Source of the DNA: Actinophytocola oryzae | Lineage (GTDB): Bacteria; Actinomycetota; Actinomycetes; Mycobacteriales; Pseudonocardiaceae | DNA: 64,000 nucleotides | Assembly (NCBI RefSeq): GCF_004364325.1 | Contig: NZ_SOCP01000011.1 | Coordinates: forward strand, 62,001-126,000 | Direction of reading: 5' to 3' | The notes under the pieces: model-generated | The model's database searches: none | What the model was told of the DNA's origin: nothing | Seen by the model: only the letters and a program-made list of their open reading frames with translations | Program-made: the position numbers and the translations under genes | Part shown: piece by piece, positions 41,192-48,380 of the stretch | Numbering within the stretch: position 1 is the first letter of the stretch | Layout of the letters: the number at the start of each line of letters is the position of its first letter

Positions 41192-41557
41192 CTAGAGCTT
41201 GATGCCCTCGCGCACCCGACGAGTGACCATCCGCTCGGCGAAGAACGACCCGACCGGGACGACGCCCGACAGCATCACGAGGATCGTGCCCTTCAGGGAC
41301 CAGCGTGCCTTGAGCCCGAGGTCGACGATCATGACCAGGTAGACGATGTACAAGAAGCCGTGCACCGGCCCGATGACCGCGCTGTACTGGCCCTGGTCGA
41401 AGAAGCGGTTCAGGACGAGCGCGACGCACAGGGCGAGCAGCCCGACGCCGACGATGTAGGCCATCACGCGGAACCGGGCGAGGGCGCCCTTGACGCCCGC
41501 GTCGCCCACGGCCTGTGCGGGGTTCTCCTCGTCGGTGACGGGGGACTCGGGGGTCAT
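41192..41557 (-). CDS. DUF3817 membrane protein
   Basis: A 121-aa protein with three TM helices after a 35-residue soluble start: FRVMAYIVGVGLLALCVAL, VHGFLYIVYLVMIVDLGLKARW and GTILVMLSGVVPVGSFFAERMV. This is the DUF3817 family, widespread in actinobacteria, unknown function. ATG overlaps the stop of the upstream gene (ATGA). Confidence 0.88.
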   Translation of the reverse strand: MTPESPVTDEENPAQAVGDAGVKGALARFRVMAYIVGVGLLALCVALVLNRFFDQGQYSAVIGPVHGFLYIVYLVMIVDLGLKARWSLKGTILVMLSGVVPVGSFFAERMVTRRVREGIKL

Positions 41558-41967
41558 CGCGTCTCCTGCTGGTCGAGTGCGTTGAGCCTGGCGAGGTAGC
41601 TGTTGTACGCCGCCAGCTCGGGGTCGTCGTCGACGGCATGGTGCCGGACTGACGGTGTGACCGTTGTGGTCGGGGGTGGCGCGTGTGACTCGGCTCGCTC
41701 GACGGCGGCGGCGTTGGCCGTGGCGGGCACCGGCGCCGGGCGCGTCTCGGCTCTGGCCTGTTCGGACCGCAGCTTGCGCATCCGCCAGAACATGAAGCCG
41801 GGGAACAGGCCGAACAGGGGCCACTGCAGGACGTAGCCGAGGTTCTGCCAGGTGCCACCGTTCTCGAAGCGCTGCCACTGCCACAGGGCCAACCCGACAC
41901 ACGCGACGAGGGACAACACGCAGAGCAGGACAATCCCCACGCGGCGAGCCATCACTCCGCCATTCAC
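41554..41967 (-). CDS. Small membrane protein upstream of DUF3817 gene
   Basis: A 137-aa protein: TM helix VGIVLLCVLSLVACVGLALWQW, a second hydrophobic segment LGYVLQWPLFGLFPGFMFW, then a basic RMRKLRSEQARAE and a Pro/Ala linker ending ELAAYNSYLARLNALDQQ. Such proteins regularly precede DUF3817 in actinobacteria. GTG 41967 is given as start; ATG 41952 is also possible, but GGAG is only 2 nt before it. Confidence 0.7.
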   Translation of the reverse strand: MNGGVMARRVGIVLLCVLSLVACVGLALWQWQRFENGGTWQNLGYVLQWPLFGLFPGFMFWRMRKLRSEQARAETRPAPVPATANAAAVERAESHAPPPTTTVTPSVRHHAVDDDPELAAYNSYLARLNALDQQETR

Positions 41968-41977
41968 ACCCGAGACG

Positions 41978-42057
41978 CTAACACCCGGCCTCCGAAGCCC
42001 TCGCGAACGGCCGCCACGCGGTGACCTCGAACGCGAGAGGAGCGCCGCACCGGTTCT
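41978..42057 (-). pseudogene. DUF397 gene 3' remnant (copy A)
   Basis: On the minus strand the last frame reads GAPLAFEVTAWRPFARASEAGC then stop, the C-terminus of a DUF397 protein (usual pattern: P-x-L-x-F-x-x-x-x-W-x-x-F). The N-terminal part is missing. About 89% identical over 57 bp to copy B at 43679-43735. Confidence 0.6.
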
Positions 42058-42169
42058 CCGGACTACCCACCGCAGTGTTGATCTGTGCCGATCGTTCACC
42101 GGGCGTGTGAACTCGTTTCCCGTGGGTCGCGAATAGCGGGTGAACCTGCTGCCGGCGGAAGAGGAGCTC

Positions 42170-42739
42170 ATGTCCCCACCCGACGAGGACGACGCGGTGA
42201 TCATCAGGCGGTCCCTGCGGGAGCCAGAGCGGTTCGCGGTGATCTTTGATCGGCACGCCCCCCACATCATGCGGTACCTGGTGCACCGGTTGGGCCGGCA
42301 GGTGGCCGACGACCTGGTTGCGGAGACCTTCCTGGTGGCGTTCGGCACCAGGAGCAGGTACGACCTCGACCGCCCGGACGCTCGGCCCTGGCTGTACGGC
42401 ATCGCCACGAACCTGGTGCGGCGGCGGCAGCGGGACGATGGGCGGGAGTACCGGCTGCGTGCCGCGATCGTGCCAGAGCCGAACGTCGACGGGCATGCCG
42501 ATCGGGTCGTCGAACAGGTGACGGCCGCGGCGATGAACCAGCTGCTCGGTGCGGTGCTCGCCGAACTGTCGAGCGGAGATCGGGACGTCCTGCTCCTCGT
42601 GGCCTGGGAGCACCTCACCTACGACGAGGTCGCGCAGGCTCTCGACATCCCCGTCGGCACCGTTCGTTCTCGTCTCAGTCGTGCTCGCAGGCAGGTCCGT
42701 GCCGCGCTCGTCGTGAAGGAGTCCGTCAACCGTGGATGA
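42170..42739 (+). CDS. ECF-type RNA polymerase sigma factor
   Basis: A 189-aa sigma factor: EPERFAVIFDRHAPHIMRYL, LGRQVADDLVAETFLVAFG, RPWLYGIATNLVRRRQR (sigma-2), and LSSGDRDVLLLVAWEHLTYD, EVAQALDIPVGTVRSRLSRA (sigma-4). ATG at 42170 follows AGAGGAG. GTG 42140 would add 10 residues. The next gene overlaps it and encodes the usual CU044_5270-type partner. The pair lies between two DUF397 gene remnants. Confidence 0.88.
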   Translation: MSPPDEDDAVIIRRSLREPERFAVIFDRHAPHIMRYLVHRLGRQVADDLVAETFLVAFGTRSRYDLDRPDARPWLYGIATNLVRRRQRDDGREYRLRAAIVPEPNVDGHADRVVEQVTAAAMNQLLGAVLAELSSGDRDVLLLVAWEHLTYDEVAQALDIPVGTVRSRLSRARRQVRAALVVKESVNRG

Positions 42740-43580
42740 GATGACCCTCCTTGGGGACGTGGTCGCCCAGGCTCCGCTGCCGCAGGCGACCGACCTCGCC
42801 CCTGCCCGGGAGCGCCTGGTCGCCAGCTTGACTGCCGAGCAGCCGAGGAGGAGTAACACAAGGCTGGTCCTTTCTGGTGCCACCGTCCTCGGGCTCGCCG
42901 CGGCCATCACGGGAGTTGTCGCGTTCGGTGGTCTGGAGCCCATAGGGGTCGCGCCGCCCGAGGCCGAGGCTGTGGCGTTCCTCCACCGGGCCGCCGACGT
43001 CGTTCGTGAACTCCCCGCCACACCTCCGCTGCCCGAGCAGTTCGTCTACAGCCGCGGTGTGACGACCGAGGGGGCCCGTGAAGCCTGGCTTTCGGCCGAC
43101 GGCGAGCACGACGGGATGATCCGGCAGGAGGGCATGGACATCCCGACAGCCGGCTGCAAGGAGGGTCGCCGACGGGTCCTGCGAGGCGACTACGACATGG
43201 GCATGACCGAGCCCTGCGAGCCGGACCCCGCCTACCGCCGCCTACCAGCCGACACCGCCGGGATGCGTGAGTACCTGATGAGCACGCCGAACGACTTCGA
43301 CGTCCTGCTTCACTTCGCGATCCAGGAGAAGTACGTGTCGCCCCGGTCGATGGCCGCGTTGTTCGAGGTCATGGCCGACTTCCCCGGTCTGGAGATCGTC
43401 GAGGACGCCACCGACGGTGCCGGACGGCACGGGATCGGTCTCACCTGGGCACAGCCGATCGACCAGGAGGAGGTGACGCTGGTCTTCGACCCGGAGACCC
43501 ATGTCCTCCTCGGGACCGAGGACACCGCCATCTTCGTGCACGCGATCGTGGACGCGGTCGGGCAGCGGCCGCATCAGTAG
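42732..43580 (+). CDS. CU044_5270-family protein, sigma partner
   Basis: A 282-aa protein with a short cytosolic start (MDEMTLLGDVVAQAPLPQAT), one TM helix (VLSGATVLGLAAAITGVVAF) and an extracytoplasmic part with FVYSRGVTTEG, PADTAGMREYLM and EKYVSPRSMAALFEVMADFPGL. This matches the actinobacterial CU044_5270 group that follows ECF sigma genes; a sensing or anti-sigma role is inferred. Two Cys (GCKEGRR, EPCEP) could form a disulfide. GTG start overlaps the sigma stop. Confidence 0.82.
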   Translation: MDEMTLLGDVVAQAPLPQATDLAPARERLVASLTAEQPRRSNTRLVLSGATVLGLAAAITGVVAFGGLEPIGVAPPEAEAVAFLHRAADVVRELPATPPLPEQFVYSRGVTTEGAREAWLSADGEHDGMIRQEGMDIPTAGCKEGRRRVLRGDYDMGMTEPCEPDPAYRRLPADTAGMREYLMSTPNDFDVLLHFAIQEKYVSPRSMAALFEVMADFPGLEIVEDATDGAGRHGIGLTWAQPIDQEEVTLVFDPETHVLLGTEDTAIFVHAIVDAVGQRPHQ

Positions 43581-43613
43581 GACGGCGGTCGGCGCGCCCT
43601 CGATTGTCAGGTC

Positions 43614-43635
43614 CGCCCGCCGAGGAGAGCGGGCG
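43614..43635 (+). terminator. Terminator hairpin after CU044_5270 gene
   Basis: Stem CGCCCGC/GCGGGCG (43614-43620, 43629-43635) around an 8-nt loop, 33 bp after the stop codon. Confidence 0.55.
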
Positions 43636-43646
43636 TGGCGGGAACA

Positions 43647-43735
43647 TCAGCGAGGCCAGGGCCTTGGCTTCAGGGCATCCGCGAACGCCCGCCACGTGGT
43701 GGCCTCGAACGCGAGAGGAGTGCCGGACCGGTTCT
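43647..43735 (-). pseudogene. DUF397 gene 3' remnant (copy B)
   Basis: Minus strand reads GTPLAFEATTWRAFADALKP, then a short Pro/Arg tail and stop at 43647: the C-terminus of a DUF397 protein. Upstream it joins directly to the decayed XRE gene, so the DUF397 N-terminal part was deleted. Confidence 0.65.
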
Positions 43736-44288
43736 AAAGAGTTCAGCCTGCTCAACCTCCTCCGGCTTCTCGGTGTGCAGCGCGCCGGTCACATACGCGA
43801 CGTACAGCAGGCTGGGATATCCGTCGAGGAAACTGAGAATGATGTAGGCGCCGTTCGGGCTTACATGGGGCTCGCTTCGTCCGGTAGGACCTGCAGGGTC
43901 ACGGAGGGCAACTCGGCAACCTCGACGAGGTGCCGGAGCTGGAGCAGCCATGACCTCTCCATCGCCGACCTTCTTGCGAAGGGCCGACTCATACACGATG
44001 CGGTCAACGCCAGCGGGAACTCCTCGTCGGTGAGGCGCCGCTGCCGGAACAGTCGGGGAAGGCCGCTTCCCTCGCCAGGTCGACCAGGTCCGGGTGGTAG
44101 AGGTCCATCCTCGATCGGACGAGATGGACATCCGCCCTCGACTGGCCCATCTCCACCCGACCGAGTGAACTGCGGGTCTTGTCCAGCATGCGCGCCGCCT
44201 CTTCGAGCGTCATGCCTGCTCGGTCCCGCAGCTCCCGCAGCCGTCGTGCCAGTTTCCGACGTCGGGACGTGGGGCCCGTGTGCGCCAC
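43736..44288 (-). pseudogene. Decayed XRE-family regulator (HTH plus DUF5753)
   Basis: The N-terminus is intact in one frame: AHTGPTSRRRKLARRLRELR, MTLEEAARMLDKTRSSLGR, VHLVRSRMDLY. DUF5753 pieces then appear in shifting frames: AGVDRIVYESALRKKVGDGE, then (other frame) LRHLVEVAELPSVTLQVLPD, then SPNGAYIILSFLDGYPSLLY and GALHTEKPEEVEQAELFR. The central PGLLQT region is deleted and at least two frameshifts are needed. The 3' end runs into the DUF397 remnant. XRE(DUF5753)-DUF397 pairs are normal in actinomycetes, so this is a broken pair. Confidence 0.85.
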
Positions 44289-44361
44289 CCCGGTTACCTC
44301 CCGTGCCCAGATGATCACCGAGGATGATCGCAGCCGGGAGGACATCGGTTGGGAATCCCGG

Positions 44362-45273
44362 TCAGGCCTGGCCCATCACCGAGCGGGTCGCCTCGACGAG
44401 GGCCGGGAGCTGGCCCGTCGCCACCGCCAGCGCGACGTGGTCCGCGTAGTCGCGGGACTCGACGATCAGGCCGGCGCGGACCCTCGTCACGAAGACGTTC
44501 GTTGCCAGTACGGGGTTTCCCGTACCCGCGGTGCCGACGTACTCGAACTCGGCGATGATCAGCTCGGGATCGACACCTTCGTGGAACACGACGTTCCTCG
44601 GCCGCAGGCCTTCGCCGCCACCACGGGCGAAGTGCTGTCGCAGTTCCTCCCTGCCCGTGAGCGCGGGCGCCGTCGGGTGGAAGGGGTGCGTCACGTAGGC
44701 ATCGTCCGCGTAGAGGTCCGCGCGGCTTGCCGGGTTCGGTGCCGAGATGCTGTCCAGCAGCCGGATCAGGACCGCGCACCGGCTGCCTTCCTGTGGCTCC
44801 GACACGGGCGGGCCCGGCGCCACGGGCCGGGCGGGCGGAGCCGTGGCCGGCGTGGCACCGAACGACTCCTCGGCCACGCCCTTGGCGATCCGCTCGGCCA
44901 GCTCGTCCACGTCGCCGCGTGCCACAGCCATCCGCAGGTGGTCGTGGTAGTCGCGGGAATGGGTGATCAGTCCATCCCGGACCCGCACGACCTGCACGGT
45001 CGCCGCCGTGAAACCCGGTCCCCTGGTGCCGTACTCCGCGACGACCACCTCCGGGTCGGTGGTCGCGTGCAGCACGACGTCGTAGGACTTCAGCGCCGCC
45101 TTCCCCAGTGCCGCGAACCGCTGCCCGATGGCCGTCCGCCCGGCCACCCACGTGCGGCGCAACGGGTGCTCGACGAGCGCGTCCTCCGCGTAGAGACCGG
45201 CCAGCTCGGTCCACCTGCCTTCGCCGACCCGGTCCATCAGCTCGCCGACAACGTCCGAGGGAGTACCCGCCAT
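44362..45273 (-). CDS. Tandem SnoaL/NTF2-like protein
   Basis: A 303-aa protein made of two SnoaL/NTF2-type domains (about 5-135 and 165-300). Both carry equivalent motifs: LYAEDALVEHP and LYADDAYVTHP, VVVAEYGTRGPGFTAATVQV and LIIAEFEYVGTAGTGNPVLA, RDGLITHSRDYHDHL and RAGLIVESRDYADHV. Domains are linked by an Ala/Pro stretch. This looks like an internal duplication; a ketosteroid isomerase or binding role is possible. A TetR-type palindrome overlaps its promoter. Confidence 0.85.
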   Translation of the reverse strand: MAGTPSDVVGELMDRVGEGRWTELAGLYAEDALVEHPLRRTWVAGRTAIGQRFAALGKAALKSYDVVLHATTDPEVVVAEYGTRGPGFTAATVQVVRVRDGLITHSRDYHDHLRMAVARGDVDELAERIAKGVAEESFGATPATAPPARPVAPGPPVSEPQEGSRCAVLIRLLDSISAPNPASRADLYADDAYVTHPFHPTAPALTGREELRQHFARGGGEGLRPRNVVFHEGVDPELIIAEFEYVGTAGTGNPVLATNVFVTRVRAGLIVESRDYADHVALAVATGQLPALVEATRSVMGQA

Positions 45274-45287
45274 GACAGCGAGATTAT

Positions 45288-45300
45288 GGAGAGCCTCTCC
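45288..45300. promoter_or_regulatory. GGAGAG-C-CTCTCC palindrome, TetR-type operator
   Basis: Perfect 6-1-6 palindrome directly upstream of the tandem SnoaL-like gene, next to CATAAT read on the minus strand (45282-45289 region), a likely -10. This is a common operator form for TetR regulators, but no tetR gene is adjacent. Confidence 0.5.
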
Positions 45301-45358
45301 GTCTGTCTACCTACACTGTGAAGGGCTGACCAGTGGGGCAGCCCGGGTTATCAAACAA

Positions 45359-45381
45359 CTGTTCGGATCATAGGCGAACAG
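45359..45381 (-). terminator. Hairpin after the lytic transglycosylase gene
   Basis: CTGTTCG (45359-45365) and CGAACAG (45375-45381) around a 9-nt loop, 22 bp past the minus-strand stop at 45403. Could also be an operator. Confidence 0.45.
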
Positions 45382-45402
45382 CGGAGGGCGCGCCACCGGA
45401 GG

Positions 45403-46185
45403 TCAGCCTGCCGCGGCGCGGGCGTAGTCGTCGGCCAGACCGAAGACCTTCTGCCCGTACGGCACCGAGTTGTTGTACGAGAAGACCGCGGCCCACCAGT
45501 CCTTCGGCGTGGCCAGATCGCGTCCGCCCGCGCACAGGTAGCGGCCGGCGGCCAGCGCCGCGTCGTCGATCTGCTGGGGGTCGCCGACGCCGTCGAGGTT
45601 GGCGTCCGACGCCCACTTCCGCCACGTCGACGGGATGAACTGCATGGGACCGACGGCCCGGTCGACCTGCGCGTCGCCGTCGTAGCGGCCGTCGTCGGTG
45701 TCCCCGATGGCCCGCACGCCCTCGGAACCGTCCAGCGGGACGCCGATGATGGGCCTCGACGGGCGGCCGTCCTCGCGCAGCTGCGCGCCGCCGAAGCGGC
45801 CGTGGTCGGACTCGACGCGGCCGATGCCCGCGATGGTCGCCCACGAGATGTGGCAGCCCGGCTGGGTGGCGCGCAGGACGAGCTCGGCGTTGCCGTACGC
45901 CATGAGTGCTCGCGCGGGGACGTCGACGATCCCGGCCACCCGGTCTGCCCAGGTGCGCAGCGGGTCCTCCCCTACCGCGCCTGCCTGCGGCTGCGGTGGG
46001 GCGACGGCGCCGGGAGTGACGTGAGCGACGGGAACCGAGGCCGCTGGGACCTCGAGAGGGCTCTGTTCCGGCTCGGAGGCCGAGCGCAGCAGCCAGACTC
46101 CGCTACCCGCTACCGCGATGACCAGCAGCACAAGTCCGATGCGGAGGAAAACGCCTCGTAAATCAGGCTTCTGGCCGTCGGTCAC
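45403..46185 (-). CDS. Lytic transglycosylase (SLT/MltB-like), membrane-anchored
   Basis: A 260-aa peptidoglycan-cleaving enzyme. N-terminal TM anchor (RIGLVLLVIAVAGSGVWLL), Pro/Ala linker, then the catalytic domain with ATIAGIGRVESDHGRFGG (catalytic Glu in VES), VGPMQFIPSTWRKWASD and NLDGVGDPQQIDDAALAAGRYLC, and YNNSVPYGQKV. Cleaves the MurNAc-GlcNAc bond outside the membrane. GTG start at 46185. Monocistronic. Confidence 0.9.
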   Translation of the reverse strand: MTDGQKPDLRGVFLRIGLVLLVIAVAGSGVWLLRSASEPEQSPLEVPAASVPVAHVTPGAVAPPQPQAGAVGEDPLRTWADRVAGIVDVPARALMAYGNAELVLRATQPGCHISWATIAGIGRVESDHGRFGGAQLREDGRPSRPIIGVPLDGSEGVRAIGDTDDGRYDGDAQVDRAVGPMQFIPSTWRKWASDANLDGVGDPQQIDDAALAAGRYLCAGGRDLATPKDWWAAVFSYNNSVPYGQKVFGLADDYARAAAG

Positions 46186-46231
46186 ACGAGGTCAACGACG
46201 GCCGGGCCACGACGTTACGATCGAGTAGGTA

Positions 46232-46720
46232 TCAGGCGGACCGGCGCTCGTTCTGGCGCTGGAGCCGGTTCACGCACCACGCGGGCGCACTGCCCCTGCG
46301 GAGGTGGTCGAGGACGGTGAGGGGCCCGAGTCTGCGCTTGAGGTCCGACGGTGCGAGCCCCGCGGCGCGGTAGTCGAGCGCGCGCTGGTCGAGCGGACTG
46401 ATGCCCGCGTCCCACCACTCCTTGGCCTCGGCGAGACCGCCGACCATCTGCCACCAGCCCGCCGCCGCCGAGATCAGCTCGGCCGGGACGTCCGGGAGCC
46501 GCTCACGCATGGCGGCGAAGAAGCGCGGGTCGGTCGCCTCGACGGCGGCCCACGGCGAGTTGCCACCGCGAGCGCGCTGACCGGGGATCCCCTGCGGCTG
46601 AACCGGCACTTCCGCGAGCCACTCAGACGCGATGCGGTTGATCTCGTCCGACTCGGCGGCCTTCGAGTGGTCCTCGGTCCACTGCCGCACCAGGTCATCC
46701 ACGCCGGGATCGTCGAGCAT
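46232..46720 (-). CDS. Hypothetical soluble protein
   Basis: A 162-aa mostly helical protein: MLDDPGVDDLVRQWTEDHS, DEINRIASEWLAEVPV, FFAAMRERLPDVPAELISAA, ISPLDQRALDYRAAGL and a basic end LQRQNERRSA. No domain is recognised. ATG has AAGGAGG 4 nt upstream. Coding bias is strong. Confidence 0.75.
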   Translation of the reverse strand: MLDDPGVDDLVRQWTEDHSKAAESDEINRIASEWLAEVPVQPQGIPGQRARGGNSPWAAVEATDPRFFAAMRERLPDVPAELISAAAGWWQMVGGLAEAKEWWDAGISPLDQRALDYRAAGLAPSDLKRRLGPLTVLDHLRRGSAPAWCVNRLQRQNERRSA

Positions 46721-46976
46721 CCTGCCTCCTTCGAGAACTGCGGACCACGCCGCTGCACTTCGATGCGGGAACCGTAAAGGCCGACACCGACAGTTCGCCA
46801 GACCTGATCTCGCGGAAAGCCTGCCAACTGGGGCTAAGGGGCCAGAATCCACCCGTACGGTCCAATGTGGCGGCTGGATCGTGGGACGATGGTGACGCTC
46901 CGTGAGGCGTCGGTCGGACACACAGCGAAGCGCCGCCAGGCGAGCTGCCGGGCGGCGCCTCACGACGTCAGCGGTG

Positions 46977-47138
46977 CTATACGAAAAGGTTCTGCACGAA
47001 GGTGATGATCGCCTCCGCGCCCTCGCGGAGCGCCCCGAGGATCCCCTGCACCGCGTCCGCAGCCGGCCCGGGTTGCGTGATCACGTAGAACAGGATCAAC
47101 GCAACGGCCACGAGCATCAGGACCTTTTTCGCCTTCAT
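46977..47138 (-). CDS. Conserved 53-aa membrane peptide
   Basis: Encodes MKAKKVLMLVAVALILFYVI, then TQPGPAADAVQGILGAL and EGAEAIITFVQNLFV: a basic start, one TM helix and an amphipathic tail. Short proteins of this exact layout are widespread in actinobacteria and usually unannotated. GGAG-type site (CGGAGATAGCG) before the ATG at 47138. Function unknown. Confidence 0.75.
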   Translation of the reverse strand: MKAKKVLMLVAVALILFYVITQPGPAADAVQGILGALREGAEAIITFVQNLFV

Positions 47139-47243
47139 CGCTATCTCCGTTCACGCAGATGGCTGCACCTAGCTTACGGTGCGTGCATCTCCAGGCACAG
47201 CAGCCTACGACTTCGTCACTCGAATCACCCAGGGGAGACACAC

Positions 47244-48008
47244 ATGGATGAAGCGGTTCTTGTGACGAAATCGGGTCCCGTGACGACGGTGCTGATCAAC
47301 CGGCCCGCCGCGCGCAACGCCGTCGACGGGCCGACGGCCGCTCTGCTCGCCGCCGCGTTCCGCGCCTTCGAGTCGGACGACTCCTCGTCCGTGGCCGTGC
47401 TCGGTGGGATCGGCCCGGCGTTCTGCGCGGGGGCGGATCTCAAGGCCGTGGGTACCGATAGAGGGAACCAGCTCACCCCTGTGGCTGACGGTGACGGCCC
47501 GATGGGTCCCACCAGGATGACAATGTCGAAGCCTGTGATCGCGGCGGTCCACGGGCACGCGGTGGCAGGCGGTTTGGAGCTGGCGTTGTGGTGTGACCTG
47601 CGTGTCACGGACACGACGGCTGTGTTCGGGGTGTTCTGTCGACGCTGGGGCGTGCCGCTGATCGACGGCGGGACGGTCCGGCTGCCCAGGTTGATCGGCC
47701 AGAGCCGGGCGATGGACATGATCCTGACGGGCAGGCCGGTGGCGGCGGAGGAGGCACTGGCGATCGGGTTGGCCAACCGTGTCGTGCCGGAGGGGACGGC
47801 GTTGACGGCCGCGCAAACGCTCGCGGCGGAGCTGGCCGCGTTCCCGCAGACGTGCATGCGGACCGACCGGGCGTCGGTGTACGAGCAGTGGGACGCGTCG
47901 GACCCGCTCGCGACGGAGTTCGCGCACGGCGGAAAAGCTCTGGCGGGAGTAGAGGCCGGCGCGACCCGCTTCACAGCGGGAGCGGGTCGGCACGGGTCGT
48001 TCGAGTAG
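47244..48008 (+). CDS. Enoyl-CoA hydratase/isomerase family protein
   Basis: A 254-aa crotonase-fold enzyme. Oxyanion-hole motifs GIGPAFCAGADLKA and AAVHGHAVAGGLELALWCDL; VFGVFCRRWGVPLIDGGTVR and the LIGQSRAMDMILTGRPVAAEEAL helix follow. Both catalytic Glu positions of enoyl-CoA hydratase cannot be confirmed: the second reads VPLIDGG, so an isomerase or other crotonase activity is possible. ATG has AGGGGAG 6 nt upstream. A short conserved peptide gene lies divergent to it. Confidence 0.88.
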   Translation: MDEAVLVTKSGPVTTVLINRPAARNAVDGPTAALLAAAFRAFESDDSSSVAVLGGIGPAFCAGADLKAVGTDRGNQLTPVADGDGPMGPTRMTMSKPVIAAVHGHAVAGGLELALWCDLRVTDTTAVFGVFCRRWGVPLIDGGTVRLPRLIGQSRAMDMILTGRPVAAEEALAIGLANRVVPEGTALTAAQTLAAELAAFPQTCMRTDRASVYEQWDASDPLATEFAHGGKALAGVEAGATRFTAGAGRHGSFE

Positions 48009-48016
48009 GCGCGGGG

Positions 48017-48328
48017 TCAGCGGCGGGGGGCCATCACCTGGCGTACCGCCTCGCTGGGGACGACTCGCAGGGCCATCGCCCGGTCCGCGCACACGGACTG
48101 CGCGTGGCGCACCGCGGCCGAAGCGGCACCGTCGCAGGCCGAGACGGTGCTCAGGTCCAGGGTCAGCACGTCGATCTCGGAGCCCGCGGCACGGTCGAAG
48201 AACTCGAGCACCGCCCGGTTGAGCTCGGGGAGGGTCGTGGCGTCCAGGATGCCGGTGACGCTGATTCCCGACGCGCCGTCGATGAGGATCGTCACCGGCG
48301 AGGATTTCTCAGGCCCTGTGGAGGTCAT
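48017..48328 (-). CDS. STAS-domain protein (anti-sigma antagonist-like)
   Basis: A 103-aa STAS-fold protein: ISVTGILDATTLPELNRAVL, IDVLTLDLSTVSACDGAASA, MALRVVPSEAVRQVM. In SpoIIAA/RsbV-type antagonists the Asp of this loop is followed by the phosphorylated Ser (D-S-S-G); here it reads C-D-G-A-A-S, so that Ser is missing or moved. It may be a non-switching STAS protein. ATG at 48328 follows GGAG-like sequence. Confidence 0.82.
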   Translation of the reverse strand: MTSTGPEKSSPVTILIDGASGISVTGILDATTLPELNRAVLEFFDRAAGSEIDVLTLDLSTVSACDGAASAAVRHAQSVCADRAMALRVVPSEAVRQVMAPRR

Positions 48329-48380
48329 GAGGCAGAGACTATGTGGATACACACCGGTAACACCTCGGGGTCTTCCCTGA

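Noticed and set aside
41999..43735. 57-bp direct repeats as phage or ICE att sites
   Set aside because: They translate as DUF397 C-termini on the minus strand, so they are gene remnants; no integrase lies between them.
43604..44314. 236-aa plus-strand ORF over the XRE region
   Set aside because: It is the antisense shadow of the decayed XRE/DUF397 genes and lacks coding bias.
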